DNA of 64,000 bases from Pochonia chlamydosporia 170. Lineage: Eukaryota; Ascomycota; Sordariomycetes; Hypocreales; Clavicipitaceae. The translations under genes and the position numbers were made by a program. Below are positions 46,177 through 57,796 of the stretch, one piece after another. The stretch's first letter is position 1, and each line of letters begins with the position of its first letter. Under the pieces are notes generated by a model that saw only the letters and a program-made list of their open reading frames with translations, searched no databases and was not told the DNA's origin. The stretch spans positions 558,001 through 622,000 of the forward strand of contig NC_035796.1 of assembly GCF_001653235.2 (NCBI RefSeq). Direction: 5' to 3'.

Positions 46177-47848
46177 TGTGTAGGTTGCAGCTCAGTGCCA
46201 AACAGTATCTCTGGGATATTTTGTCATTGCGGGCAAGAAACGTCCGTTTAGATCTTGCAGGTTGTCGTTCTTGTTTCGGGCGCTTTTCTTCACAACGAGG
46301 CTGGCGTTGGGGATGATGAAGGTCCGATTGGCAGAGAACGTAGGAGTGAGTACGGAGTAAGTGGACCGGAGTTTCAAATATACTACCTACCCTAGGTGCC
46401 TACTAGGTACCTACCTAGGTACCTAGGTAGGTAGGTAGGTGGGTAGTTTCAGTTGAGTACTTGCGTAGGCGGCGCTGCAAAACTTGGGCCGAGGCGGGAG
46501 TCACGCTGTCGAAGTTTGCACCATTGACATAGAGCCTCTGCTGACTTTTTTAGTTGACCCTAGCAGGCTGTGGAAGTATGGGACGTAGACTGATGACTAT
46601 AAAGCACTTGACAGTTGCAGGACAAAGCAAGCTTGAACTGGAAGAAGAAAAAAAAAAAAGAGAGAGAGACATAAACAAAAAATAGAGAGACAAAGAAACA
46701 TGCATTCTTCTTGACATCCATTCGGCGCCTGTAGATTGCTTGTGTGCCTGGCACTGAAGGGGGACGAGCTGAGCCGGAACATTCAATGTTGAGCCAGTAC
46801 TTTACCTAGGTAGTTATCAAACGGACCGGACCAGATCAGATTGACAGATAACGCATGCAGCCAGTCATTTACGCTATCTACCCGTGTTAGAGTCTGGTAT
46901 TTGATGTTGATCAAGTTTTAGGTGGTCAGCCACGGACCAGACAGAGATAAGATACCAACATTGAAGTATTAGATAACAGTCCAGACTGGAGTGACCGGGG
47001 CACGCATACTCTGCACCACGAGACTCTCTTGGTACTTAGTAATCAAGTCAAACTTGACTCTAAGTCTGGTGTTAGTTAACGTTGAGCCCGGCGGCGTTGA
47101 TGGAGCTTCCACTAGCCCACCCACCAAACACACATGCATGCATGCACCCTTCATGTGTCTGGTTCTCGTCTGGTCCTTGGATCCGCTGGCTGATCAAATG
47201 CTCAAGAGTCAAACTCCCCAGTGCCATCATTGATCCCAGCCCAGCTGCCCCTAGCCGCCTGGCACTGTCCAGCGGCCAACATTGAACCCACATGCACCAG
47301 ACATGCAGCCATGACATCGACACCACCTCGAGTGAACTGAACTTGACCTTTTGCTCCTCCTCCTCACATGCACCGGAGGAACCCACTCCTCTCTTCCCAT
47401 GCGGTTTCATGTCCTTATCTTTCTTTTGACCTGACCACGCTGGAGCCAGCGTCATACACCATACATTGCTGCATTATTCCTCGTCGCCAAATCTGAGCCG
47501 TAGCTGCATCATATTCTAGTCTGGCCGACCTCAGTTGAGCACCTCAGGGAAACCAAGCCACCTTTTTGGTCCCTCGCCTCCGATTGAATTGGCCGGGAAG
47601 CTCTGCATACACTCACAGTTCGCATCTCCTTCAATCATCTCCTTGAGTCGTCTTGGCTCTATGTCTCACTAGCCCAAGAAGCTCTTCTGCGTGTCTCTCG
47701 CAGTGCTCATCCGCCACTACACGTCCCGCCGCTCTCGTCTGTAAAGCATCAACCCCGGTTCGCTATTGTCCCTTATTCAGCTTCGTTGCCGAACCGAACA
47801 CTGCTCGCATTTTGGTCACGTACATAATCTCATTTGGCATCAAAGGCA
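46177..47848. other. Divergent intergenic region, 1.67 kb, motif dense
   Basis: Shared upstream region of rmp1 and avt1. It contains the CCTAGGTA array at 46381-46446, TACCTAGGTA at 46803, TACGGAGTA at 46351 and AACATTGAA at 46782, 46957 and 47278, plus several GTCTGG words. The last 400 bp or so are CT-rich leader of avt1. No gene seen. Confidence 0.6.
46381..46446. repeat. CCTAGGTA/TAGG array
   Basis: Sixty-six bases made almost entirely of TACC, CTAGG and GGTA words. They include two overlapping exact TACCTAGGTA palindromes (46412-46421 and 46420-46429) and a TAGG run. Confidence 0.9.
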
Positions 47849-50267
47849 ATGTCCCCGATGCCCAGAAACCCTACTTCATGGGACGAATACGAGGGGCGCC
47901 CTTCACCATCAGGAAGCATAAGATCCAGTGTTATAGACGAGGAGGAAGCTCTACTTGACGGCTATGGAGATTACGGCCAGCGGCCCATTCCTCACCCTGA
48001 CCGTAGGAGGTGTGTTGACCCCGATATCTCTACTCAGAGCCCCGTGCCATTTTGTCATCGAGCGTCTGTACTAAACCCCAACCCGTTCTTGGTAACACCA
48101 GGTCTTCCATAACGAATCGACTTGGAGCCATGGCGGATATAGGAGGAGTAAATAGCTTTAGATCCTTCGCCAGAAGCTGGCAGCGGGCAGCATCCTTTGC
48201 AGAGGTCATTCCTCGTCGGCCCAGTTTCATCCTTGCGTCCGAGTCGGAGAACTTCCCAGGACCAAGCTGCGATGGCATCCAATACGGCCGAAGCCAGGTT
48301 GGTAGTCAATCCCAACCAAGCACAGGCCTGCTTCGCCAGCACCTTGAAGCAACGAGTCCACATGGCCCAGCATCAGTCGAGATTGCCCCAAGTCCCACCG
48401 GAGGCAGGCCAAATGCTGATGGAATACCGCGGAATGATTTTCGAGAACGGGAACGTAAAGCATTAGACCACGATTTGGCTTCGGGTGCTCTCCCTGCTGG
48501 CTCGCCATCCACCCGATCCAGCATCTTCGCCGTTCCCCCGCACCTAGCAGCACCGTCTGTCGTTGGGAGCTACGGCTCTCAATATGGCACATTGACCGCT
48601 CGCAGGTACAGGTCGAGATCGTCTGCAAGCTATGAAAGCACTTGGGGAGTGCATGCCGAACATGGGGAGGGCCAAGGTATTGATACAACGCTGGGGGAGG
48701 AACAACCAATCCTGATTAAGGAGGTCAAGCAGGGCGATAGAGTGGTTCTCACTGTTGACGGTCAAAGTACCCTCCCACAATCAATTTTCAATTCCATCAA
48801 CGCAATAATCGGAGTGGGCTTATTGAGTTTGCCTTTGGCATTTAAGATGAGTGGTTGGATAATTGGTCTGTCCATCTTGACGCTGACAGCTGCTGTCACG
48901 GCCCATACAGGAAAGTTAATTGGTAAATGCATGGAGTACGACCCAAGTATCATAACTTACTCAGATTTGGCATACGTTGCCTTCGGGGCTCGTGCTCGAG
49001 TCATTGTCTCGGCACTATTCACCCTCGAGCTTGTTGCAGCTTGCGTAGCTCTAGTTATTCTCTTTGCCGATTCTCTGGATCTCTTGTTACCAACCGTGGC
49101 CAGCACAACAATCTGGAAGTGTGTTTGCGCCGGACTCATTTTGGTTTTGAATGTGCTACCGTTGAGGTGGCTCAGTTACACAAGTGTTGTTGGAATATTT
49201 TCAACCTTTTGCAGTAAGCCATGTCTTTTCTAGTCACACAAACTCCCCTTGCCGAGAACCTCTGACATACCAAGAATTAGCCGGTAGTATTATGCCCTAT
49301 GGCGCAGTCTGCTAACGTGGTGTTGCAGTTGTTTGTATTGTAATTCTCGACGGCCTTGTCAAACAACATACTCCTGGATCACTCCGGGAGCCCGCGGCGA
49401 CCTATCTCCTCCCATCTAATTGGCTTTCGCTTCCTCTTGCATATGGACTCATGGCCAGTCCATGGGGTGCTCATTCCGTTTTCCCATCAGTAAGATCTCC
49501 ACCAGATACTCCAGTATGGGGGAGTCCAGGAACCCCGGATTGACACAGTCTTGATAGATTTATAGAGACATGCGACATCCGCACAAGTGGACTCATGGCG
49601 TCAATATTACCTTTTCATTCTCCGTACGTGTCTTCGCCTCACCCAGCATTAGTGATGGCTTCACAAATTGCCTGCTACGATAAAGTTGCTGACCTTGTGC
49701 ACGCGTCAGTACGCCCTTGATAGCTGCTTGGCCGTCATTGGCATTCTCATGTTTGGTAACGATATCAAGGAAGCAATCACATCGAACATTCTGAAAACTT
49801 ATGGGTATCCCGAGTCTCTGACCATCATAATGTGTATCTTCATCACAATCATACCGTTGACAAAGATCCCGCTGAACGCCAGGCCACTGATCACGACTGC
49901 TGATGTGATGTGTGGCCTTCACAGAGACAATCACCAGCTCAATCACCAGCAACATGCGGGATCAGACGAGCAGTCATTCACCATCACCTATGTATTGAGA
50001 GCGGTGGTCCGAATTGCTGTTGTTCTGGTCCTCCTGGCCATTTCGGTGCTTTTCCCAGCATTTGACTCCGTTTGTGCTTTTCTCGGCGCCGCACTTTGCA
50101 CACTCATCTCAGTCATCTTGCCAATTTGCTTTTACTTGAAACTCTACTCGAAGGATATCGCTAAGCGTGAGCGTGTAGCATCTTGGATTCTGCTGGTTAT
50201 CTTTTCTATTTTTGGATTGGTTGGCACGATTTGGACATTCTTACCTAAACATCTCGTCAGCACCTGA
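47849..50267 (+). CDS. avt1: Vacuolar amino-acid transporter, Avt1-like (AAAP family)
   Basis: This is a membrane permease of the amino acid/auxin permease family; Avt1 proteins move neutral amino acids into the vacuole in exchange for protons. Five exons, 47849-48009, 48102-49213, 49329-49489, 49558-49623 and 49710-50267, give 685 aa. Intron 1 has a TACTAAAC branch site. The N-terminal 275 residues or so are hydrophilic and Ser-rich, longer than usual for plant or animal members but common in fungal Avt1. The transport domain opens with STLPQSIFNSINAIIGVGLL, which is diagnostic, and about eleven spans follow. YALDSCLAVIGILMFGNDIK and FPAFDSVCAFLGAALCTLIS are further conserved blocks. The substrate is inferred from the family. 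Confidence 0.94.
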
Positions 50268-50821
50268 GTTCAAATAGAAACAATTTACATGTAGTGGTAA
50301 TTCGCATCGCCATCATCATGCTGTATTCTGTGCTGCAAAATTTAGATTTCCCAGGTGAGGTCTAGTCAGAAAAATCGTACGCGGTTTGCTACCAAGATGG
50401 TGACATTTACCCGCATTCGCTGTAAGTTTGATCAAAAGTGCATAACCAAACCCGCTCCAATGGTAGAACAGCTGTGGTTAGATATCAACACCCATCAATG
50501 CAAAGGAACACTCGCCTCGTGACACATAGGCACTGATTGCAACTGAAATTGAGTGGGTAACTTCTGGTATTATCCTAAACTAAATTTCGAGCGATTCGAT
50601 ACTCAGAAAGCGAGGCAAGGCTCACCATGCACATTCGCTGCCTCCAATTGCCATGCCGATGTCAAAAGACACATCTACGAGAAAACGATGATGCGTGGCT
50701 CGTCTAGACAGGCGCAGCCAGAGATGTTAATGACACCGGCTAATGTGAACAAGGCCAGTAAAAGCGGCAAGGGTGCGAGTGACCATGACTACGATTGACA
50801 GCTGGAAAGACGATATGTCTT
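50268..50821. other. Convergent intergenic region, 554 bp
   Basis: Holds the 3' ends of avt1 and the kinase gene. No gene seen. Confidence 0.65.
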
Positions 50822-52687
50822 CTACCAACCACCAACCCACTCAACGTCTCCGAAATCATTGCGCTTCTGATCTCGGCGCCAATTGCAATCTCTTCCCCTA
50901 TTCCAAGGGCATTCCTTCGATCGATCTCTGCCCCAATTCTTACTCGTAAAGTTGTTGTTATTGTTATATGTTGAATGATCCCAAACGCCGGCTTCATAAG
51001 ATTTATATCCAAACCCAAATTGTCGTCGTGGCTTCAAGCCAGGCAACTTATCCATTTCCATAATTGTGCTTTGGCCCCTCCGACGCTCACCCAATGCGGC
51101 CCATTTGTCATAATTGAATCGTTTAGACGGAGGAGAGTATCGTGGCATAGCTGAAGGTACCAACTTGACTGTAGGGGTATCTTGGAAAAAGAACCCATCA
51201 GCAACCAGGTCATCATCCACGTCGCCTTTGATGGTCACCTGTGATGCGGGGAAGGCGTCCTGACCGTCGGTCTTCTTCGCCTCACTTCTACTCTCATGAC
51301 TCCAAGTCCTAGAATTAAGTTCTTGCAGAGCCTTCATCTGCTCTTCTTGTTCCTCTTCTTCCTCCTCATCCCACATGTCACTCCAGCTCTTGGATACGGC
51401 ATCTTTGCGACGTCCAAAGACAGTTGACATGGACAAGGTAAGCGGCTTGGCCATTGTGATTGGCAGCGAACCAGCAGCCGGTGAAACACCGGCACGATAC
51501 GGCTTCTTGATGGCTAGCGACTTCATTGAGGCATCCAACTGAGAACCCAAAATAGACGACATGGATGGAGTCTGGATACTGGCCGAGCACCAATCAAGAG
51601 TTTCGCCAGACTTGGAGAACAAGTCTTCAGTGTAGCTCTCGTTGTCAGGGATGGCACTCAACTGGCGAACCTGGCGATGAGGACTTGCATGCAAAGCCTT
51701 TGCCCAAGGGAAGGCACCCGTCTGATTATCGATGTGAGGGCTCTGGATAGACGGTGTACGAAGGGGTTCGCGGTTAGCAGACGCAACTGTCGCCTTCTCT
51801 GCTCCACAGAAGTCATCGAGCGACTCATCTTCTGTGGTGAAGCTCACCACTCGGAGTAGTGCATCCCGAGCTCCTTCCAGCGATCGCCTTCTAGGATCCA
51901 AATTCATGCACTGAACAATGACCTCGTATGTATCTTGCGACATGGCAGGAAACACGTCGAAAAGACTCTGTTTGTCACGAGAAAAATCCAGGAACAACGG
52001 GTCCGCCTCAGTCGGTGTCGTGAAGGGGTTGCGTGAGAAGAGAATGTTCAGTAAGCAGATGCCGATAGCCCAGATATCAGCCTCAGCAGGAGAGTATCCG
52101 GCGCCGGCTGAATCGAATTGTTCTGGTGCCATGTAGCGATCGCTACCGACGGTCATCTCATATGACCACTTGTCTTTGGTTGCAAGGCCGAAGTCGCCGA
52201 GCTTGACTGCGCCGTCCTGAGTTAGGAAGATGTTTTCGGGTTTGATGTCGCGATGATAGACACCCTTGGAGTGAATGTAGGTCACAGCATCGACAAGCTG
52301 CAACATGAACTGACGAACGTGCTCCGTCTGCAGGGGACCATGGCCGTTCCTGATCGCTTCGTACAGGTCGCCCTGGGAGCAAAACTCCATGACCAGGTAA
52401 ACATGAGCGTCCGTCTCGAAGGAGTGCAGAAGATTGACGATGTTGTCGTGGGATCCAAGATTGCTGTGAAGAGCAAGTTCTTCAGACTTGTCATCAACGG
52501 CAAACTCCAAACCAGCTTCGCCAGGCGCAGCCTTCTTGGTCAAACATTTGATGGCTACGATCTCATTTGTCATCAAATCCTGGGCCATGAAGACCATACC
52601 GAATGACCCGTGATTCAGTGGTGAAATGGTTTCAAAGCGACCATCCAGTACGAGGCCACCGACGAACTTGTCCCTGATACATTCCAT
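50822..52687 (-). CDS. Serine/threonine protein kinase, Ran1/Ksp1-like
   Basis: One exon, 621 aa. The kinase domain covers about 12-290 and is followed by a long disordered regulatory tail. Catalytic features: glycine loop NHGSFGMVF at 25-33 (first glycine replaced by Asn25), ATP-binding Lys47 in VAIKCL, HRDIKPEN from 145, DFG at 165-167, and APEQ from 187. The HRDIKPENIFLTQDGAVKLG and DIWAIGICLLNILFSRNPF blocks fit the Ran1/Pat1, Ksp1, Sks1 and Vhs1 group, which links nutrient status to growth and differentiation. The tail contains an acidic run (WDEEEEEEQEEQMKALQ) and ends near EWVGGW. Upstream lies an unusually long gene-free stretch with poly-T tracts (as read on the coding strand). Confidence 0.92.
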   Translation of the reverse strand: MECIRDKFVGGLVLDGRFETISPLNHGSFGMVFMAQDLMTNEIVAIKCLTKKAAPGEAGLEFAVDDKSEELALHSNLGSHDNIVNLLHSFETDAHVYLVMEFCSQGDLYEAIRNGHGPLQTEHVRQFMLQLVDAVTYIHSKGVYHRDIKPENIFLTQDGAVKLGDFGLATKDKWSYEMTVGSDRYMAPEQFDSAGAGYSPAEADIWAIGICLLNILFSRNPFTTPTEADPLFLDFSRDKQSLFDVFPAMSQDTYEVIVQCMNLDPRRRSLEGARDALLRVVSFTTEDESLDDFCGAEKATVASANREPLRTPSIQSPHIDNQTGAFPWAKALHASPHRQVRQLSAIPDNESYTEDLFSKSGETLDWCSASIQTPSMSSILGSQLDASMKSLAIKKPYRAGVSPAAGSLPITMAKPLTLSMSTVFGRRKDAVSKSWSDMWDEEEEEEQEEQMKALQELNSRTWSHESRSEAKKTDGQDAFPASQVTIKGDVDDDLVADGFFFQDTPTVKLVPSAMPRYSPPSKRFNYDKWAALGERRRGQSTIMEMDKLPGLKPRRQFGFGYKSYEAGVWDHSTYNNNNNFTSKNWGRDRSKECPWNRGRDCNWRRDQKRNDFGDVEWVGGW

Positions 52688-52778
52688 GGTGTCAAGGCGA
52701 ATACACAGGACACCTTCGAAAGAGCAAAAAAAAAAAAGAGAAGGAAAGAAAAAAGAAGGAGTAAAGTAGCGCGTGTTG

Positions 52779-52799
52779 AAAAAAAAAAAAAAAAAAAAA
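52779..52799. repeat. Homopolymer of 21 A
   Basis: A second run of 12 A lies at 52726-52737. Both sit within 115 bp upstream of the kinase start and read as T runs on its coding strand. Confidence 0.95.
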
Positions 52800-55090
52800 G
52801 GGCGTGTAGTTGTACAGTTGAGCTTTGCGATATATTCGATTTTGTCCTAGCTCCGTCGTGCAGATACAGTCTTTGGTGAGAGACAATAATGGAGCTCTTT
52901 CTTCTGGTCGACAGCACACTGTGGGAGCGGTAACCAAAGAAGACCAATTTTTTTGGGGAAACTGCGTAAGGCAAGCTGAGAATGACGGGCGTGAAATAAA
53001 AATGTACAGCTAGTGCAAACAAGTTGAAGCTATGGTGTTTGAATGTTCTTGGAGTCGAATCAACAGCTCATTTGAGAGTATGTAAGTTGTGAGAACAAAA
53101 GAGATGCGTATTATCAAATCGTCGTGGAGGAAAACCGGTAAGAGCCGAACGGCTCAAACTTGGACAAAAAACAGGCGAGAAGGTCGTTATAGTGACATGG
53201 AGAATCGTGTTGTTGATATAAACCGAAAATAAAGAAGGTGTCCTGGTAAGAGGCAGAATGAGTTGACGGCTTGGGACGTAGCCGGCAAGTTGTTCTATAA
53301 GCGAGACGAAGTCGTGGCGACTTGAGTATGCTTGAACAGAAGTTCTTGTGCTAACAGAAAGACTGGAGGCTCGTGACCAGCGTAGAGCCCGCCCGGGAGG
53401 ATTGAGCCGTCACTGTGATAGTATTGAAATCGTGACGCAGATGGCGGAGCTACAAGGTTTTGCAGTTTTGACTGTCGTAAGGGGAGAGACCCCAACGACC
53501 CAATGGTTGCAGAATGAAGTCCCTTGAATGCCCTTTCAGGGCAAGCGGTAGCTGCGAGCCGATAGGCAAGAAAGTTGGCAAGGACTTTATCGGCGAGGTG
53601 AAAATCGAATGAAGGTCGAAGCGTTGATAACAAAGCTCCAAGAGTTGCCGAGGCTTCTCGAGTCGTGAACTAACGCCGTGTGACAAGAGAATTTCGTGTA
53701 CGACGCCACAGGAATCGGCGGCAACGGCAGATAAAGGACCCTTCTTTCTCTCGATACTGGCTGGTGACAACAAAATTTGTCAGTGCAAATCGAAGCGTTG
53801 ATGGCGAGTAGCGTGCACAGGCAACGTGAGGCCGTTTAGTTGAGTCACGGCAGGCTGGTAAACGTTGGACGCCTGGCAGGGTGGAGAGAGGCAATGTCGA
53901 GAGGAAAGAAGGCCTTGCCTTGAAGCAGGAAAAAGAAGTCGTGACGAAGGAGGAAGGGGAGCGGAAGTGAAAGAAGGCGGATGGTTAGGAGAGGATAAAA
54001 GGTGGAAGGTGACGAAGGTACGAAGGAGGCAGAAGGGAATGGCGGTGATGAGAAGAGGGTGGGCTGAGATGGAACGAAGTGGAAGCTGGAAGGAGAGGGG
54101 GGTGTGTGTCACTGAGTGGGCGGGAATCGGGGGACGGAGCTGGGGGGAGGACTGTCATCTGGATTGTGAGGGAGCGAGCGAGCGACGAGCGAGCAGTGGT
54201 GAAGATCGAGGGAATGGCGGTACGACGGGCAACGGAGCCAACAATCCAATGCAATCCACCGGGATGTCGAGAACAGGCCAGTGCCTGCGTGGATCCGGGG
54301 GTGGGCGCCATCTTTGGACGATTGGCTGCTGATGGCGGTGTCGCACCTCGTACTGCCGTTGTCAACACGCCGATTTCGCACTGGGCTGGTCCTGGTCGGC
54401 CGGTGGCAACGGGGAAGCCGTTCTGGTTGCTTGAACGTAGTCCGACTACAGTGTGATTGGCGAAACACACCGTCATGTTCCAATTGGAGAACGGATGGAC
54501 ATTCAATGTTGTCTCACGAGTGAGAACTGACCAGCTCGCAGTTGAGCTGGGGTGGCATACGGGGCGTGCATAGGATACTCCGTACAGTGTGTACGATCAC
54601 GCGAACTCGGCCAGTTCTGGTGTTGAATACCTAGGTACTGGACTCCGTTCGATGCCTTGAACAAGGCTCCAGGTGGCAGAGGAGGATTGAAAGTAGCCAA
54701 ATGCATTGCCTCTATCAATCCGCAGTGCGATGAAAGATGTGGACCTTGAGGATTGACACAGTAGAGTAGCAGCATCAACGTGAAACTTGGCGCGGTACGC
54801 GCGGCACTGTGATCGCAGTCGTGCGACGTCGAGTACCCTTCCAAGCGCTTCTGCAGAATTGAGTTCTGGCCATTCAACCGCTGGTGGCACGGTGCAGCGT
54901 GGTTGCTCTGAAGGGTGGGGCAACCGCCAATGATGACACGTCTTCTCTGGGCTGATTGGTTTGCTCTGATCTTGACCCCACTAGCCAGGAAATGACGCCC
55001 ACCATCGTGACCATACAGTCTCATAAGACATCAAGAGCACAGTGTACTGTCTTCCTGGACAGTCATCCGTGAGTTGTCCTGTGCTCTACG

Positions 55091-55118
55091 TACCTAGGTA
55101 CCTATCTAGGTACATGTG
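55091..55118. repeat. TACCTAGGTACCTATCTAGGTAC cluster
   Basis: One exact TACCTAGGTA palindrome joined to a one-base variant. Confidence 0.85.
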
Positions 55119-57796
55119 GTCGAACATGTATGCGTAGCAAGTACCTGCTGAGGTGCCCAGGTGCCCAGTCAGAGCCACAGTCTTGATCAGTAGGCCAATT
55201 GCAGGCTTCTCTTTCCGGTGCCGAGAGTACCTAGGTAGGTACTTAGCATGTACTCCGTGCAGAATAATCTAATGCCCAAAGCCCTGCCTGATGGCGTGCC
55301 TACACCGCCTAGTACCAGTCGCCAAGGTTCTTACCTGGGCATGTCTCTATCAAGAGTTACTCCGCAGTCAGGTATCGTATCGACACCACCGAACTCCCTT
55401 CTCCTGTTGTGCTGCATGTTTGTATCATGCCCAATGCGGCCATGAAGCAGACAGGAGACAACAAACTCACCACTTGCAGTCACAGCCCTGATTGTTGGGC
55501 GGTGGTTCTTCCCAGACAGTGCCAAATTCAACCAGCATTGGCCCTGGCGAAAAAAGCCAAACTCCCTCAACAACGCGTGGCACCAATGACAACAAGTTAA
55601 TACGTGTTACCAGGTCTCAAGATGATGCGGCCAGATCGGGTGTCAATGTACCTGGACAACAAGTACCAGCCATCTGAGCTTACCTTGATGCTGATTGTCG
55701 ACGACAGTCGACAAAGTACTGTAATATCACCCGCGTACAGAGTGAATGTTTGATTCTTCACCCTTCTGTTCCAGTGCTCCAGCCCAGAAAACGTCCCACA
55801 ATAGAAGAACCGTCCATTCCTGTGTTGCTATGATCTATGTTGATATTGTCAATTACGACCCAGTGTAGAGTAGTTGGCACGAAGCCCGTTTTCATTATTC
55901 CGCATTGCCGAACATTACACTGGCACTTATTTATTAAGGACGGGAGAATATTACAGTTCAAAGATGCCCCGTATGTGCCATAAGTCTGGTGGTATGTTAC
56001 CAACGCATGCTACCAGACCGTTGCCGCATCTTACTTTACCTACCTAGGTACCTAGTAGGTACTTAGTCGTCTGAACGGGTCCTCTTTATTTGGAGATGCG
56101 GATTCCGGGAATTTGCCTGTACAAACCAGAATCTTTTACGCATGGAGGATCATTGTTCATAATTTATGCTTAATGTTATTATACACTTGGGCAGCACGCG
56201 TCGAAAGCGAGCGCGAATAATTTCTAGTGATCTGGGTGCTACTTAGCAAACGGCATAAAACCGTCTGGTGAGAATTCGACCGGTCTATTAAGTTCGCGGC
56301 GATGGTACGATTCGGTTCACACTTCACAGAGAATGCTTGGTATTCTCGGTATGCACTCGATGCATTACTAGGCGCCAATCCCTTTCTGCAACAGATTTTG
56401 TGAGAGCAAAGGCCGAGCGCGTTGTTATTGGTCAGAACAACGACATGAGACAATGCATTCCATGGATTTCCAGCTCCTGATTCTTGCCCACCTAATCTCC
56501 CTTTCATCCATCCTCCAATGCCGTCATATATCATGATATATGTGCACATTTTGCTCTCCACAGACAAGCTCTTCCAACCTCCAGACACATCGAATTCGGA
56601 GAAGAGAGTAGCCAAGGGGAACTTGATACTCGTTGACCTTCCCTGGAGCTTACTTGCGATCGACAAACTTGGCAGTTCACAACCAGCCAATCAAGAAGAC
56701 GATGAATTTTGCCTACTGAGGCAGCTGAACAAAAAGGAGTCCATGACAAGAAGTATGCCAAATAGGGGGTAATGATACAGTACACGAATACTCTCACCAT
56801 CAATCGGTCTACGGTGAATCAACACCCTGCCACCAAGGGTGAAGCTATCCATCCTCCAAATACTACAGGGTACGTAGTATGCTTGTGGATACTCCGTGAT
56901 ATTCGCCACACGTTTAATTATGTTTCCCAAGCTTCATGATGTGTTTCTTTGTGAGCAAAACTGGTGGTGTCAGTCAGAGTTTGTTCCAACAGTCACACCT
57001 AGTTCTTTCCCTGCTTCCGCTTGGGACATCGGAGACAGAATAACGGAGCCAAGTGTCAGCCTTACGCAAAGCACACTCTGCCATCGTTGGAACCAAGTTC
57101 CATCCATGTGGCTCCTTCTTCACATGAAGTATCGAGCTATCAGGCTACGGGTTCTTCAACACAGACACACCTGCGATATTTCCTTAATGGCTGACCCTTC
57201 ATGGCCACGATGGTATTATTTGCTTCCCCATTTGTCTCATGATTGAACAAACCTGGACGCATCCGGCTGTGTCATCAAAAGGAGGTTGGTTGGCCTTGAC
57301 CGCCTCTCCGTCTCTCACTTTCTCCCGACGATCTAGGCCTGAAATGGTCAGGAACAAGTCTTCGTCCTCCACCGACTACTGCACAAGCTGCATGCGTGCA
57401 CTGAGCACCAGTAAATAGTTGACCCCACCACTCCCGCTTTCATCCATTCATCCCTGGCCAATATTTATCTGTACATGACGAGAGCGAAAAAAAAAAAAAA
57501 ACAGACCAGACATTTTGACATCAAGCTCAGGACAAAGCAGGCGCAAAACGGCGACACACCGGAGAGAAACCGAACACAGAAGCCATCACCCAACGAAATT
57601 CCAAACATTTTACTCCGTGCAGACCGCCTAGTATTAACTTTAACCACACACCCGTCCCACTCTGTGTTTAGCCACTGGAGTGCAGGGAGTTATCACCACT
57701 CACGTTTCCGAGACTTGTAATTGAATACACAGTCCAGGATAAGGTAGCATCAGTGGTAACTGATTGGAAGCTCCTTGACTCATAGCCGAAGTAGCC

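Larger units (their letters stand above)
52688..57796. other. 5.1-kb region without recognisable genes
   Basis: Between divergent kinase and enolase-phosphatase genes. The first 1.5 kb on the minus strand is pyrimidine-rich and may be a long kinase leader. It has A runs at 52726-52737 and 52779-52799. Dispersed motifs appear at 54502 (AACATTGAA), 54576 (TACTCCGTA) and 54628, 55091, 55228 and 56041 (TACCTAGGTA). Open frames here, including a 177-codon one at 56157-56690 on the minus strand, have no family resemblance. Confidence 0.6.

Noticed and set aside
53865..54332. Arg/Gly-rich frame opposite the kinase upstream region
   Set aside because: Its composition is the complement of a pyrimidine-rich leader, not a protein-coding pattern.
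56157..56690. 177-codon frame on the minus strand in the 5.1-kb gap
   Set aside because: No domain, no splice partner and mixed composition; other frames overlap it with equal merit.
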